DNA of 64,000 bases from Burkholderia savannae. GTDB taxonomy: Bacteria; Pseudomonadota; Gammaproteobacteria; Burkholderiales; Burkholderiaceae. Shown in pieces: positions 55,579 to 64,000 of this stretch. Positions within the stretch are counted from its first letter, which is position 1, and each line of letters begins with the position of its first letter. The stretch covers positions 1-64,000 of the forward strand of contig NZ_CP013418.1 in NCBI RefSeq assembly GCF_001524445.2. The letters run 5' to 3'. Below the pieces are notes generated by a model, which saw only the letters and a list, made by a program, of their open reading frames with translations, had not been told where the DNA came from and did not search any database. The translations under genes and the position numbers were made by a program.

Positions 55579-56504
55579 CCGATTCCGCCGTTTCGTCGCC
55601 GCCGCTTTCGCCTTCGGGCGCGGCTCCCCCAGCCGAATCGCACGCGCTCGACGCGCTGCACGCGTTCGTCGAGCGCCATCCGCGCCTTTTCGTGCTGACT
55701 GGCGCGGGCATCAGCACCGATTCCGGCATTCCCGGCTATCGCGACCGCAACGGCGCATGGATGCGCTCGCAGCCGATCCAGTACCGCGAGTTTCTCGAAT
55801 CCGATCACGCGCGCCGCCGTTATTGGGCGCGCAGCATGCTCGGCTGGCCGGTGGTCGGGCGCGCGCAGCCGAACGCGTCGCATCATGCGCTCGCGAGCCT
55901 CGGCGCGGCGGGGCGGATCGCGCGGCTCGTCACGCAGAACGTCGACGGGCTGCATCAGCGCGCGGGCAGCGCCGACGTCGTCGAACTGCACGGCGGCATC
56001 GGCGGCGTCACCTGCCTCGATTGCGGCGCGCATCACGCGCGCGCGGCGATCCAGCACATTCTCGAAGCGGACAATCCCGCATTGCTCGATGCCGAAGCGG
56101 AGCCGGCCGCCGACGGCGACGCGCATCTCGAATGGCGCGCGCTCGACACGTTTCGCGTGCCCGCGTGCCCCGCGTGCGGCGGGCTGCTGAAGCCGGCCGT
56201 CGTGTTCTTCGGCGAGAACGTGCCGCGCGAGCGCGTGGCGGCCGCCGCGCGTTCGCTCGAGGAGGCGGACGCGATGCTCGTCGCGGGCTCGTCGCTGATG
56301 GTGTATTCCGGCTACCGGTTCTGCGTGTGGGCGGACGATCAGCGCAAGCCGATCGCCGCGATCAATCTCGGGCACACGCGCGCCGATCCGCTGCTGACGC
56401 TGAAGGTCGAAGCGTCGTGCGGGCAGACGCTCGCGGCGCTCGCCGCCCGTCTCGGGCTCGCGGCAAGCGGCGCGCGCGATGCGCGCGGCTCGCCTCACGT
56501 TTGA
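55575..56504 (+). CDS. Sir2-family NAD-dependent protein deacylase
   Basis: 309 residues from the ATG overlapping the permease stop. Rossmann GAGIS, catalytic TQNVDGLH with the His in ELHGG, and the structural zinc cysteines CLDC and CPACGG. The FFGEN motif is also present. It removes acyl groups from lysines using NAD. Co-transcription with a nucleobase permease and a methyltransferase is visible but does not define targets. Subclass resembles SIR4-type (class II) sirtuins. Confidence 0.9.
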   Translation: MTDSAVSSPPLSPSGAAPPAESHALDALHAFVERHPRLFVLTGAGISTDSGIPGYRDRNGAWMRSQPIQYREFLESDHARRRYWARSMLGWPVVGRAQPNASHHALASLGAAGRIARLVTQNVDGLHQRAGSADVVELHGGIGGVTCLDCGAHHARAAIQHILEADNPALLDAEAEPAADGDAHLEWRALDTFRVPACPACGGLLKPAVVFFGENVPRERVAAAARSLEEADAMLVAGSSLMVYSGYRFCVWADDQRKPIAAINLGHTRADPLLTLKVEASCGQTLAALAARLGLAASGARDARGSPHV

Positions 56505-56534
56505 CATATCCGACGCACACCGTTTCGCTTCGTC

Positions 56535-57170
56535 ATGCCGATCGATTCCGCTTCGCGCCAATGGGCGCCCGCCGCCGAACGCAATCGCGAGCCGATTCTC
56601 GACGTGCTCAAGCGCGTGCTGCCCGCGCGGGGCACCGTGCTCGAGATCGCGAGCGGCACTGGCCAGCACGCGGTGCATTTCGCGGCCGCGTTGCCCGACC
56701 TCGTCTGGCAGCCGACCGACACCGAAGCCGCCGCGCGCGCGTCGATTGACGCGTGGGCGGCCGATGCCGCGCTGCCGAACCTGCGCGCGCCGCTCGCGCT
56801 CGACGTATGCGCCGAGCCGTGGCCGCTCGCCGCCGCCGATGCGATCGTCTGCATCAACATGATCCACATCGCGCCGTGGGCGGCCGCGTGCGCGCTTTTC
56901 GACGGCGCGGCGCGCCTGCTGCCCGACGGCGGCGTGCTGTATCTGTACGGGCCGTATCGCCGGGGCGGCGCGCACACGGCCGAATCGAACGCGCGGTTCG
57001 ATGCGCAACTGCGCGGCCGCCATCCGGCGTGGGGCGTGCGCGATCTGGAGGCGGTGGTCGAGCTCGGGCGGGCGGCGGGCCTCGCGCTCGACGAGATCGT
57101 GGAGATGCCGGCGAACAATCTGAGCGTCGTGTTCCGCAAGCGCACGCAGGCGCGTGATTCAGGCTCGTGA
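56535..57170 (+). CDS. DUF938 family SAM-dependent methyltransferase
   Basis: 211 residues, ATG 30 bases after the sirtuin stop. DUF938 layout: SRQWAPAAERNREPILDVL, motif I VLEIASGTGQHAVHFA, INMIHIAPWAA, and YLYGPYRRGGAHTAESN. Function unknown in bacteria. Probably the last gene of the permease-sirtuin operon. Confidence 0.85.
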   Translation: MPIDSASRQWAPAAERNREPILDVLKRVLPARGTVLEIASGTGQHAVHFAAALPDLVWQPTDTEAAARASIDAWAADAALPNLRAPLALDVCAEPWPLAAADAIVCINMIHIAPWAAACALFDGAARLLPDGGVLYLYGPYRRGGAHTAESNARFDAQLRGRHPAWGVRDLEAVVELGRAAGLALDEIVEMPANNLSVVFRKRTQARDSGS

Positions 57171-57548
57171 TGCGCGGGTGCGGCATCGCGGCGCTCGCGC
57201 GAGGGTCGAGCGCGCGAGCGCGACGCGAGCGCAGCGGCGTGGCCCTTCGGTCGTCGCGGGCGCAACGCGATCCGTTCACGCACATACTCGGAAGCACCCC
57301 GAAGCGACGCCGCAATGCCGCCGACGCGGCGTCGTTTCACGCTGGATCGACGCGCGTAACCCGCGTCGAACCGCCGTCGAGCCACAGTCGAACGGTCCTT
57401 TAGCCGCCGCCGCGCGGGTGATCGATCGCCGCCGAATCGTCTCCGAACGCCTCCCGTTCCCGGGCGCACTCGCGCGGTTTCCCTTATCCTTGCGCCTATG
57501 CGCGCGGCCCCGGTGGGTCGCGCCCTGTTTTTTCCGGAGAATTGAACA
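57171..57548. other. Spacer upstream of gnd
   Basis: 378 bases. GC-rich first half with CGAGCGCG motifs; no supported gene. A ribosome site (TCCGGAGAAT) precedes gnd at its end. Confidence 0.5.
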
Positions 57549-58964
57549 ATGGGTAAACAAGCAATCGGTGTGGTCGGTCTCGCGGTGATGGGGCGCAATT
57601 TGGCCTTGAATATCGAAAGCCGTGGCTATGCGGTGTCGGTCTACAACCGCAGCCGCGAGAAGACCGACGAACTGATCGCCGAATTTCCCGATCGCAAGCT
57701 CGTGCCGACCCACACGCTCGCGGAGTTCGTCGCGTCGCTCGAGACGCCGCGCCGCATCCTCCTGATGGTGAAGGCGGGCGAAGCGACCGATGCAACGATC
57801 GCGGCGCTCAAGCCGCTGCTCGACAAGGGCGACGTGCTGATCGACGGCGGCAACACGCACTTCACCGACACGATCCGCCGCAACCAGGAGCTTGCGCAGG
57901 CGGGCCTGCACTTCATCGGCACGGGCGTGTCGGGCGGCGAGGAGGGCGCGCTGCGCGGCCCGTCGATCATGCCGGGCGGCCAGCGCGACGCGTACGATCT
58001 CGTCGAGCCGATTCTCAAGCAAATCGCCGCGAAGGCGCCCGCCGACGGCGAGCCGTGCGTCGCGTACATGGGGCCGGACGGCGCGGGCCACTATGTGAAG
58101 ATGGTCCACAACGGCATCGAATACGGCGACATGCAGCTGATCGCGGAGAGCTACGCGGTGCTCAAGCAGGTCGCGGGCTTGACCAACGACGAGCTCGGCG
58201 CGGTCTACACCGAATGGAATCAGGGCGAGCTCGACAGCTACCTGATCGAGATCACCGCGAAGATCTTCGGCAAGAAGGACGACGAGACCGGCAAGCACCT
58301 CGTCGACGTGATTCTCGACCGCGCCGCGCAGAAGGGCACGGGCAAGTGGACGAGCCAGAACGCGCTCGACCTCGGCGTGCCGCTGCCGCTCATCACCGAA
58401 TCGGTGTTCGCGCGCGTGCTGTCGTCGCTGAAGGATCAGCGCGTCGCCGCGAGCGAAGTGCTGACGGGGCCGGCGCCCGCGCCGCTCGAAGGCGATCGCG
58501 CCGCGTTCGTCGAATCGGTGCGCCGCGCGCTGTATCTGTCGAAGGTGATCTCGTACGCGCAAGGCTTCGCGCAGCTCGACACGGCGTCGAAGGAATACGG
58601 CTGGAATCTCGATCTCGGCGCGATCGCGAAGATCTTCCGGGCGGGCTGCATCATCCGCGCGCGCTTCCTGCAGAAGATCACGGACGCATACGCGAAGAAC
58701 GCCGCGCTCGCGAATCTGCTGCTCGATCCGTACTTCCAGGACATCGCCGCGAACTACCAGTCCGCGCTGCGCGACGTCGTGATCGCCGCGGTGAAGGCGG
58801 GCGTGCCCGTGCCGGCGTTCGCGTCGGCGGTTGCGTACTTCGACAGCTATCGGTCGGCGCGCCTGCCGGCGAACCTGGTGCAGGCGCAGCGCGATTTCTT
58901 CGGCGCGCACACGTTCGAGCGCACCGACAAGCCGGGTAGCTTCCACGCGAACTGGGCCGAATGA
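57549..58964 (+). CDS. gnd: 6-phosphogluconate dehydrogenase, decarboxylating
   Basis: 471 residues from the ATG at 57549. NADP-binding [13 protein letters not shown], substrate motif [21 protein letters not shown] and catalytic lysine in [16 protein letters not shown]. The long form (about 470) of the E. coli type. Oxidative pentose-phosphate pathway: 6-phosphogluconate to ribulose-5-phosphate, CO2 and NADPH. Confidence 0.95.
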   Translation: MGKQAIGVVGLAVMGRNLALNIESRGYAVSVYNRSREKTDELIAEFPDRKLVPTHTLAEFVASLETPRRILLMVKAGEATDATIAALKPLLDKGDVLIDGGNTHFTDTIRRNQELAQAGLHFIGTGVSGGEEGALRGPSIMPGGQRDAYDLVEPILKQIAAKAPADGEPCVAYMGPDGAGHYVKMVHNGIEYGDMQLIAESYAVLKQVAGLTNDELGAVYTEWNQGELDSYLIEITAKIFGKKDDETGKHLVDVILDRAAQKGTGKWTSQNALDLGVPLPLITESVFARVLSSLKDQRVAASEVLTGPAPAPLEGDRAAFVESVRRALYLSKVISYAQGFAQLDTASKEYGWNLDLGAIAKIFRAGCIIRARFLQKITDAYAKNAALANLLLDPYFQDIAANYQSALRDVVIAAVKAGVPVPAFASAVAYFDSYRSARLPANLVQAQRDFFGAHTFERTDKPGSFHANWAE

Positions 58965-59163
58965 CACCTGGGATCGGTAATTGTTGCACTCGTCACTGTT
59001 ATTAGTAGGGTTTCTCTAGAGTGAGGCGGTGATTGTTGTCTCTCGCGAAACAGTGTTTTCGTTGATCCATGGTTTTCCCTAAGTGTGTCCGTGACTAGAC
59101 TGTGATTAATCGCTGCTCGCATGGTGCTTGCGGCGAAGCAAAAAAAGTCACGGAGGTTTGATC

Positions 59164-59496
59164 ATGAAATCGCTTATCGCTACCGTCGCAGTTGCCGCCG
59201 CTCTCGCCGTTCCCGCCGTTTCGTTCGCTCAGCAATCGAACGGGCCGGTGACTCGCGCGCAAGTCAAGGCCGAGCTGATCCAGCTCGAGCAAGCGGGTTA
59301 CAACCCGGCCGCCGACCGCGTGAATTACCCCGAGGAAATCCAGGCTGCGGAAGCCAAGATCCACGGCCAACAAAATGTTGCCGCGCAAGCCGACACGAGC
59401 GGTTACGGTGCCCAGCCGGCGGCCGCCGCCGAAGCCGGCGCGCCGAACAAGGTCAAGCGCATCGCCGACGGCGCACCGGTCTACAAGGGCCGTTGA
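59164..59496 (+). CDS. DUF4148 family secreted protein
   Basis: 110 residues from the ATG at 59164 with GGAGG upstream. Signal peptide MKSLIATVAVAAALAVPAVSFA; then the DUF4148 core VTRAQVKAELIQLEQAGYNPAADRVNYPEEIQAAEAKI. Small periplasmic proteins present in many copies in Burkholderia, function unknown. Followed by a strong terminator, so monocistronic. Confidence 0.85.
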   Translation: MKSLIATVAVAAALAVPAVSFAQQSNGPVTRAQVKAELIQLEQAGYNPAADRVNYPEEIQAAEAKIHGQQNVAAQADTSGYGAQPAAAAEAGAPNKVKRIADGAPVYKGR

Positions 59497-59570
59497 GCGG
59501 CACGGTCGTCCGTCGCGCGCCGCGGTTGAACGCGGGCGCGGCGAATCCAGGCCGGCGCATGGCAGTCCAC

Positions 59571-59617
59571 TCAGCCCGCGCGTTCCATTCGATGGAGCGC
59601 GCGGGCTGAGTCTTTTG
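59571..59617 (+). terminator. Terminator after the DUF4148 gene
   Basis: 18-bp inverted repeat (TCAGCCCGCGCG.TCCAT / ATGGA.CGCGCGGGCTGA) with a 3-base loop and GTCTTTT at the end. Confidence 0.85.
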
Positions 59618-59913
59618 GGGCGGGAAAATGCGCGGCGGCGCGCCGGCCGGCGTCGGGTGCTGTTTCGGCGCGGCCCAAAGGCCAGGGCATTCATATACGG
59701 CATACGCGGCCCGACCCGATCCGGGCGGCCGACGGGCCGGCAGTTGTTGGCGCGACGCCGCTCCTCGCGGCGCGCAAGCGCTGCTTGCCGGACAGGGTTG
59801 GCCGACCGGCCGACCCCGGGCAATTTACATCGGGCAGGTCGGGCGAGTTACTATCCGTCCGGCTGGGCCGTGCAATCGTCGCACCGGCCGCGGCGACGCC
59901 CACGGACCTGCCC

Positions 59914-60225
59914 ATGAAGATCATCCGCAGCAAGAGTTTCACCGCGCCGCGCGCGTGGGGCGCCGTCGACATCGCCAACATGCGCGGCATCACGACCCGC
60001 CTGCATTGGACGGATCAGCCGTACAAATGGCACGTGAACGACGGCGAGGAGGTGTTCGTCGTGCTCGACGGCCAGGTCGAGATGCGCTATCGCGACGCCG
60101 GCGGCGAGCAGGTGGCCGTTCTCGACGCGGGCGACATTTTCTTCGCGTCGACGGGGACGGAACACGTCGCGTGCCCGATCGGCGAGGCGCGGATTCTCGT
60201 CGTCGAAACCGAAGGCAGCGTTTGA
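59914..60225 (+). CDS. Cupin-domain protein
   Basis: 103 residues from the ATG at 59914; the ORF is open upstream without homology. A single small cupin: HVNDGEEVFVVLDGQVEMRYRD (motif 1) and DAGDIFFASTGTEHVACP (motif 2) carry the metal-binding His/Glu/His. Could be an isomerase, dioxygenase or sensor; no context clue. Confidence 0.75.
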   Translation: MKIIRSKSFTAPRAWGAVDIANMRGITTRLHWTDQPYKWHVNDGEEVFVVLDGQVEMRYRDAGGEQVAVLDAGDIFFASTGTEHVACPIGEARILVVETEGSV

Positions 60226-60532
60226 GGTCCGATCGGGATGGCCAGGTCGCGATTCGCGGTGCGCTGGCCCGGTCGAGCGCAGCGCGGCCGGGCGCGGTTC
60301 GTCCCGATGCATGTCGGCCCCATGCGGCCGGTTGCGGCCCGGTTCGCAGGACGCGGCTCGGCATGACGCGGTGTGGCCGGACGCCGTTCGGCGTGACGCA
60401 GCCTCGCCTGCCCGGCCGGGCTCGATATGGCCTGGTCGGACTCGGGGCGGCTTGCGCGGCTCGGCCCGATGCGATTTGGCCGATCGCGCGCGAAGGTCGG
60501 AACGGTGGGGCGCGTGGCCGCAGTGAAGTGAA
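60226..60532. other. Spacer with imperfect GC-rich repeats
   Basis: 307 bases. Many GCGGCTCGGC / GCGCGGCCGG-type motifs, loosely repeated around 13-25 bp spacing. No supported gene. Confidence 0.45.
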
Positions 60533-61297
60533 TTGATGGAGGTACGCTTGAGAAGAATTCTGTTCGTCGAACGGCCCGACGTGGGCTGGACGGTGCGCGC
60601 GATGCTCGTCGCGGCGGGCGCGGCACTCGTCGGCGGTTGCACGGTGACGCCGTGGACCGATTCGTGGCAACCGACGCACGTGCCGCAGCAGCCGGCGCCA
60701 CGCGCATCGTCCGGCGTGCTGGCCGGCTATTACCGTGTGAATTCGGGCGATACGCTCGCGAGCATCGCGTCCGCGTTCGGGCAGCGCACGCTGGATATCG
60801 CGAGCTGGAACCACCTGGCGCCGACCGACATGTTGGCGCCCGGCCAGGTGCTGCGCGTCGCGCCGCCGCCGAGCACGACGACGCTTGCGCCGCCGCCCGC
60901 CGCCGCGCAGCCGGAAGCGGCTGCGCCGGCGCTCGCGTGGCCCGCGCACGGCACCGTGACGGCGCCGTTCGGCGCCGGCAAGAACCACGGAATCGTAATC
61001 ACGGCGACGGGCGGCGACCGCACGGTGCGCGCCGCCGCGCCCGGGCGCGTCGTGTATGCAGGATCGGGCGTTGCCGCCTATGGTCCGCTCGTGATCCTGA
61101 AGCACGAGAACGGGCTCATCACCGCGTACGGGCACAACGAGAAGCTGCTCGTCAGCGAGGGCGACGCGGTGAGCGCGGGCGAGCCGGTTGCGGAGATGTC
61201 GACCGACGCGAGCGGCCGCTCGACGTTCGAGTTCGAAGTGCGGCGCAACGGCAAGGCCGTCGATCCGCTCGGGCTGCTGCCACGTAACGGCTACTGA
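60533..61297 (+). CDS. LysM and LytM (M23) domain lipoprotein, NlpD-like
   Basis: 254 residues. Lipobox LVGGC near residue 36; LysM domain (about 65-112, YRVNSGDTLASIASAFGQ); Pro/Ala linker; LytM domain (about 140-250). Several catalytic metal ligands of M23 peptidases are changed: the final HxH-type motif reads TFEFEVR where active enzymes have a His before FEVR. This is the pattern of NlpD/EnvC, which activate cell-wall amidases instead of cutting. The ATG at 60533 is one of two adjacent possibilities. Confidence 0.82.
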   Translation: MMEVRLRRILFVERPDVGWTVRAMLVAAGAALVGGCTVTPWTDSWQPTHVPQQPAPRASSGVLAGYYRVNSGDTLASIASAFGQRTLDIASWNHLAPTDMLAPGQVLRVAPPPSTTTLAPPPAAAQPEAAAPALAWPAHGTVTAPFGAGKNHGIVITATGGDRTVRAAAPGRVVYAGSGVAAYGPLVILKHENGLITAYGHNEKLLVSEGDAVSAGEPVAEMSTDASGRSTFEFEVRRNGKAVDPLGLLPRNGY

Positions 61298-61396
61298 ACG
61301 GCCGCGCGCGCCGCTAGCCGAGCGGAGCGCGGCCTGCTTCGCGGCGCTGCCGCGTCGGGCCGGCGATCCGCGGCGCGCGAATGCGCGGCAACGTCG

Positions 61397-62032
61397 TCAG
61401 GCGTGCTCCGTCTGCGGCGCGAGCGAGCCGGCACGGTTGCCGAGCAGCACGATCAGCGCGGCGAATCCGAGGCTGCCCGCCGCGATCGCGCCGCTGTACG
61501 CGGCGACCATCATATAGCCGTGCGTGCGCGGATCGACGAACGGATACGGATACCAGTCGATGAGCGCGCCGCGCACGAGCGTATAGCCGAGATACGCGAC
61601 CGGAAACGCAAGCCAGCGCGCGAGCTGCGACCAGTCGATCCGCACGCGCGGCGCGACGTACAGCCAGTCGAGAAACACCGCGACCGGTATGATCCGATGC
61701 AAGATCCAGTTCGTGTAATAAGGCGTCGCGTGATGCACCGCGTCCAGATGCGCAAGCAGCAACTCGTAGACGATGCCCGTGATCGCCATGTAGAGCACGA
61801 CGGCGCCGCGCGCGGACTCGTATCGTCGTGACGGCGGCTTCGCCGCGAGCCACAGGCCCGCGAGCAGCACGATGGCCGTGTACAGGCTGCTGAGTTGGGT
61901 GAAGTAGCTAAGGAAATTGTCGAGCCGAAAGGTCGGCGCGTTCCATCTGAGTGCGATGCTATGGCACGTCGCGGAAAGGATCAGCCCGCAGCCAGCGAGC
62001 CTGTAGGCTGAGACAAAAGCGGCTTTCTGCAT
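61397..62032 (-). CDS. Pr6Pr family integral membrane protein
   Basis: 211 residues from the ATG at 62032. About six membrane segments. Family marks: YFTQLSSLYTAIVLLAGLW, LLAHLDAVHHATPYYTNWILHRIIPVAVFLDWL, and DWYPYPFVDPRTHGY. Function unknown. Convergent with the lipoprotein gene. Confidence 0.8.
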   Translation of the reverse strand: MQKAAFVSAYRLAGCGLILSATCHSIALRWNAPTFRLDNFLSYFTQLSSLYTAIVLLAGLWLAAKPPSRRYESARGAVVLYMAITGIVYELLLAHLDAVHHATPYYTNWILHRIIPVAVFLDWLYVAPRVRIDWSQLARWLAFPVAYLGYTLVRGALIDWYPYPFVDPRTHGYMMVAAYSGAIAAGSLGFAALIVLLGNRAGSLAPQTEHA

Positions 62033-62307
62033 GATGGGGCCTTGCGTGTTGCGATGACGCGGGCGTCGTGGCACAACCGTGCCCGACCGCTCGAATATTG
62101 AATCGAGAATAGTTCAAGCATCGCTACGCCGACATGCGGCTCTACCCGAGCCTGAGCGTCATGCGAGCGGCGATCCTCGGCCCGCGATCGCGCGGAAACT
62201 TGATTCAGCCGCATGGCCCACGCATCGCGCGTCATTACAATCCGATGACGTCGCGCGCGATACGGCGCGCGATGCAGTGGTCCCCCTCAATACGAACGAG
62301 ACGAATC

Positions 62308-62844
62308 ATGAATCGCATCCTTGCCGGCCAGGCGCGCTACAACCGTCCCGCCGTCTTCTTCCATTGGGCGATCTTCCTGCTCGTCGCGCTCGCGTATCTC
62401 GCGATCGAGGTGCGCGGGCCGAAGGGCACCGACAGCCGGGTGTTCTGGTCGAACGTCCATTACCTTGCCGGCGCGCTCGTGCTGGCGTTTGCGGCGCTGC
62501 GGATCGTCTGGCGCTTCGCGAGCCGCGCGCCGGACGAATTGCCGCAGCCGGCGTGGCTCGCGCTGCTCGCGAAGCTCGCGCATCTCGCGCTGTACGTGTT
62601 CATCGTGGCGCAGCCGCTTCTCGGCATCATGACGCTGAACTTCGGCGGCAAGCCCGTGACGCTCGCATGGATCGACTGGTCGTTCACGCTGTTCAGCCCG
62701 AATCCGGGCCTGCGCCCGGCGATCAAGGAAGCGCACGAATTGATCGGCAACGTGTTCTATTACGTGATCGGCCTGCACGCGCTCGCCGCGCTCTGGCATC
62801 ACTTCGTGAAGCGCGACGAGACGCTGCGCAGGATGACGTTCTGA
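62308..62844 (+). CDS. Cytochrome b561
   Basis: 178 residues from the ATG at 62308. Four membrane segments with haem-ligand histidines in FFHW, NVHYL, EAHELIG and LHALAALWHHF. Di-haem b-type cytochrome in the inner membrane; B561-type proteins transfer electrons to or from quinone or superoxide. Confidence 0.88.
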   Translation: MNRILAGQARYNRPAVFFHWAIFLLVALAYLAIEVRGPKGTDSRVFWSNVHYLAGALVLAFAALRIVWRFASRAPDELPQPAWLALLAKLAHLALYVFIVAQPLLGIMTLNFGGKPVTLAWIDWSFTLFSPNPGLRPAIKEAHELIGNVFYYVIGLHALAALWHHFVKRDETLRRMTF

Positions 62845-63183
62845 CGCGCTTGGTCTTCACGGCGCGCATCGTTGCGGATGCAACGATGCGCGTGCGCGGC
62901 TGGCGCGCAGCCGCAGCCGCAGCCGCCCCGCAGCCGCCCCGCAGCCGCTGCAGCCCCGCACCCGCACCCGCACCCGCACCCGCACCCGCACCCGCACCCG
63001 CACCCGCACCCGCACCCGCACCCGCACCCGCGACTGCACCTGCACCTGCACCTGCGACGGCGACGGCGCCTGCGCCTGCGGCGGAGACCGCGACCGCGAC
63101 CGCGACCGTTTCGCGCTATCCAAGCCCGCAAACATTCTGTAACATTCGGGCGGCTTTACATTCCCTTTACGCAACACCGCGCC
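62845..63183. repeat. Spacer with a 6-bp tandem repeat (ACCCGC)n
   Basis: 62957-63034 holds about 12 copies of ACCCGC drifting into ACCTGC, preceded by CAGCCGC motifs. No gene supported. Shows that hexamer arrays in this genome are not restricted to the prophage. Confidence 0.9.
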
Positions 63184-63573
63184 ATGTCCAACCGATTCCG
63201 CAAACTGACTGCCTGGCTGGGCATGCTTGCGATCTGGTTGGCGATCGTCGCGCCGCTCGTCTCGCAGGCGAACGCGCGGCTCGCCGCGCGTTCCGATGCC
63301 GTGATCTGCGGCGACGAGCACCACGCTCGGGCGGCCGAAGCGGGCGTCGCGCCGGGCGATGCAGCGCACGGCGGCGCGCACCATGCGCTGCATCTCGACG
63401 CCTGCGGATATTGCGCATTCTTCGCGCACGGCCCGGCGATCGGCGTGGCCGCGCCCTCCGTCTTCTCCGCGCACGTGGCGGCCGTCGCGCCGGCCGTCTT
63501 CTCTCGCGCAGTCGAGCCTTCGCTCGAGCGCTACACGCGCGCCTATCCGCGCGCCCCGCCGAAAGACGCCTGA
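63184..63573 (+). CDS. DUF2946 family protein
   Basis: 129 residues from the ATG at 63184. N-terminal membrane/signal segment (about 7-29), then a His/Cys-rich part (CGDEHHAR, HHALHLDACGYCAFFAHGP). DUF2946 proteins often precede TonB-dependent copper receptors, as here, and the Cys/His cluster suggests copper binding in the periplasm. Confidence 0.8.
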   Translation: MSNRFRKLTAWLGMLAIWLAIVAPLVSQANARLAARSDAVICGDEHHARAAEAGVAPGDAAHGGAHHALHLDACGYCAFFAHGPAIGVAAPSVFSAHVAAVAPAVFSRAVEPSLERYTRAYPRAPPKDA

Positions 63574-63660
63574 ACGCCTGATTTCATTTCCATTCATGCC
63601 GTCCCCGCATCCGTTCGATCCGACGATCGCGCGGAAGGGGCGTCTTTCGAGTTTCGATTC

Positions 63661-64000
63661 ATGACATCCAAGTTCTTGTGTCACGCGCACGCCGCGCGTG
63701 GAGACCGTGCGCGCCGCCGGCGGCGCGCGATCAGCCTGACCGTCCCCGCGCTCGCGGCGGGCGCCTTCCACCTCGCGCCGGCCGTCGCGCAGACGGCCGG
63801 GCCGGGACACCGGCACGATGCGGCCGGCGCGACGAGCAGCACGACGAGCAATACGCCGACCAGCACGCCGGCGGACGCGCTCGTGCTGCCGACGATCGAG
63901 GTCGTCGCGGCGCCCGAATCGACGCCGCTCGTCGTCGTCACCGATCCGAAAACGCCGCGCCAGCCGCTGCCCGCGAGCGACGGCGCCGATTATCTGAAGA
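63661..64000 (+). CDS. TonB-dependent copper receptor, N-terminal part
   Basis: First 113 residues of an outer-membrane receptor; continues beyond the window. Signal peptide ends near PAVAQ; then a low-complexity Thr/Ser stretch, and the plug start LVVVTDPKTPRQPLPASDGADYLK, characteristic of OprC/NosA-type copper receptors. 87 bases after the DUF2946 gene; likely one copper-responsive operon. Confidence 0.8.
   Translation, partial: MTSKFLCHAHAARGDRARRRRRAISLTVPALAAGAFHLAPAVAQTAGPGHRHDAAGATSSTTSNTPTSTPADALVLPTIEVVAAPESTPLVVVTDPKTPRQPLPASDGADYLK

Noticed and set aside
62872..63183. Longer DUF2946 protein starting in the ACCCGC repeat
   Set aside because: The upstream part is repeat-derived Pro-His/Pro-Ala; the ATG at 63184 starts a proper membrane segment.

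Overview
This is high-GC betaproteobacterial chromosome, almost certainly Burkholderia and most likely the B. pseudomallei/thailandensis group. The evidence is codon use, the housekeeping gene set and order (xseB-ispA-dxs-folE2, tsaD, rpsU-yqeY-dnaG-rpoD), the DUF4148 protein and the abundance of short tandem repeats. The species call is inference.

Layout. 1-15,240 is core genome: the end of a dienelactone hydrolase, sseA, a Rieske oxygenase, the isoprenoid block xseB-ispA-dxs, folE2, tsaD, an HI0933-type flavoprotein, rpsU, yqeY, dnaG, rpoD and a tRNA-Ile2(CAU). 15,240-18,930 is accessory: a GNAT acetyltransferase, then a leftward pair made of a permuted ATP-grasp protein and a 2OG-Fe(II) oxygenase. 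18,935-49,363 is a BcepMu/Mu-type transposable element of about 30.4 kb. 49,371-53,401 holds a truncated methyltransferase, an intact methyltransferase and a membrane O-acyltransferase. From 54,154 core-like genes resume: an NCS1 permease, a sirtuin, a DUF938 methyltransferase, gnd, a DUF4148 protein, a cupin, a LysM/LytM lipoprotein, a Pr6Pr membrane protein, cytochrome b561, a DUF2946 protein and the start of a TonB-dependent copper receptor.

The main result is the Mu-like element. Its left part (leftward) carries a Mor-type activator, DUF3164, the transposition ATPase TnpB, the DDE transposase TnpA, DUF3102 and small regulators. A divergent repressor has a visible palindromic operator. Rightward come holin, transglycosylase endolysin, Rz with embedded Rz1, and two small conserved genes. 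A complete contractile tail follows: tail terminator, sheath, tube, chaperones, tape measure, U, X, D, V, W, J, I, and two fibre/assembly cassettes. No terminase, portal, protease/scaffold or capsid gene is present. Where the head module normally sits there are 1.6 kb of tandem repeats. The element therefore looks like a transposon-derived R-type tailocin: transposition, lysis and a whole contractile tail, but no head.

Supporting structure: matching inverted termini; a promoter-like box repeated before the late operons; a duplicated fibre cassette with decayed copies of W and I; tandem repeats of period 6, 7, 8, 12 and 14 bp filling most spacers; and a host methyltransferase cut off at the right end with no partner half or target duplication at the left end.
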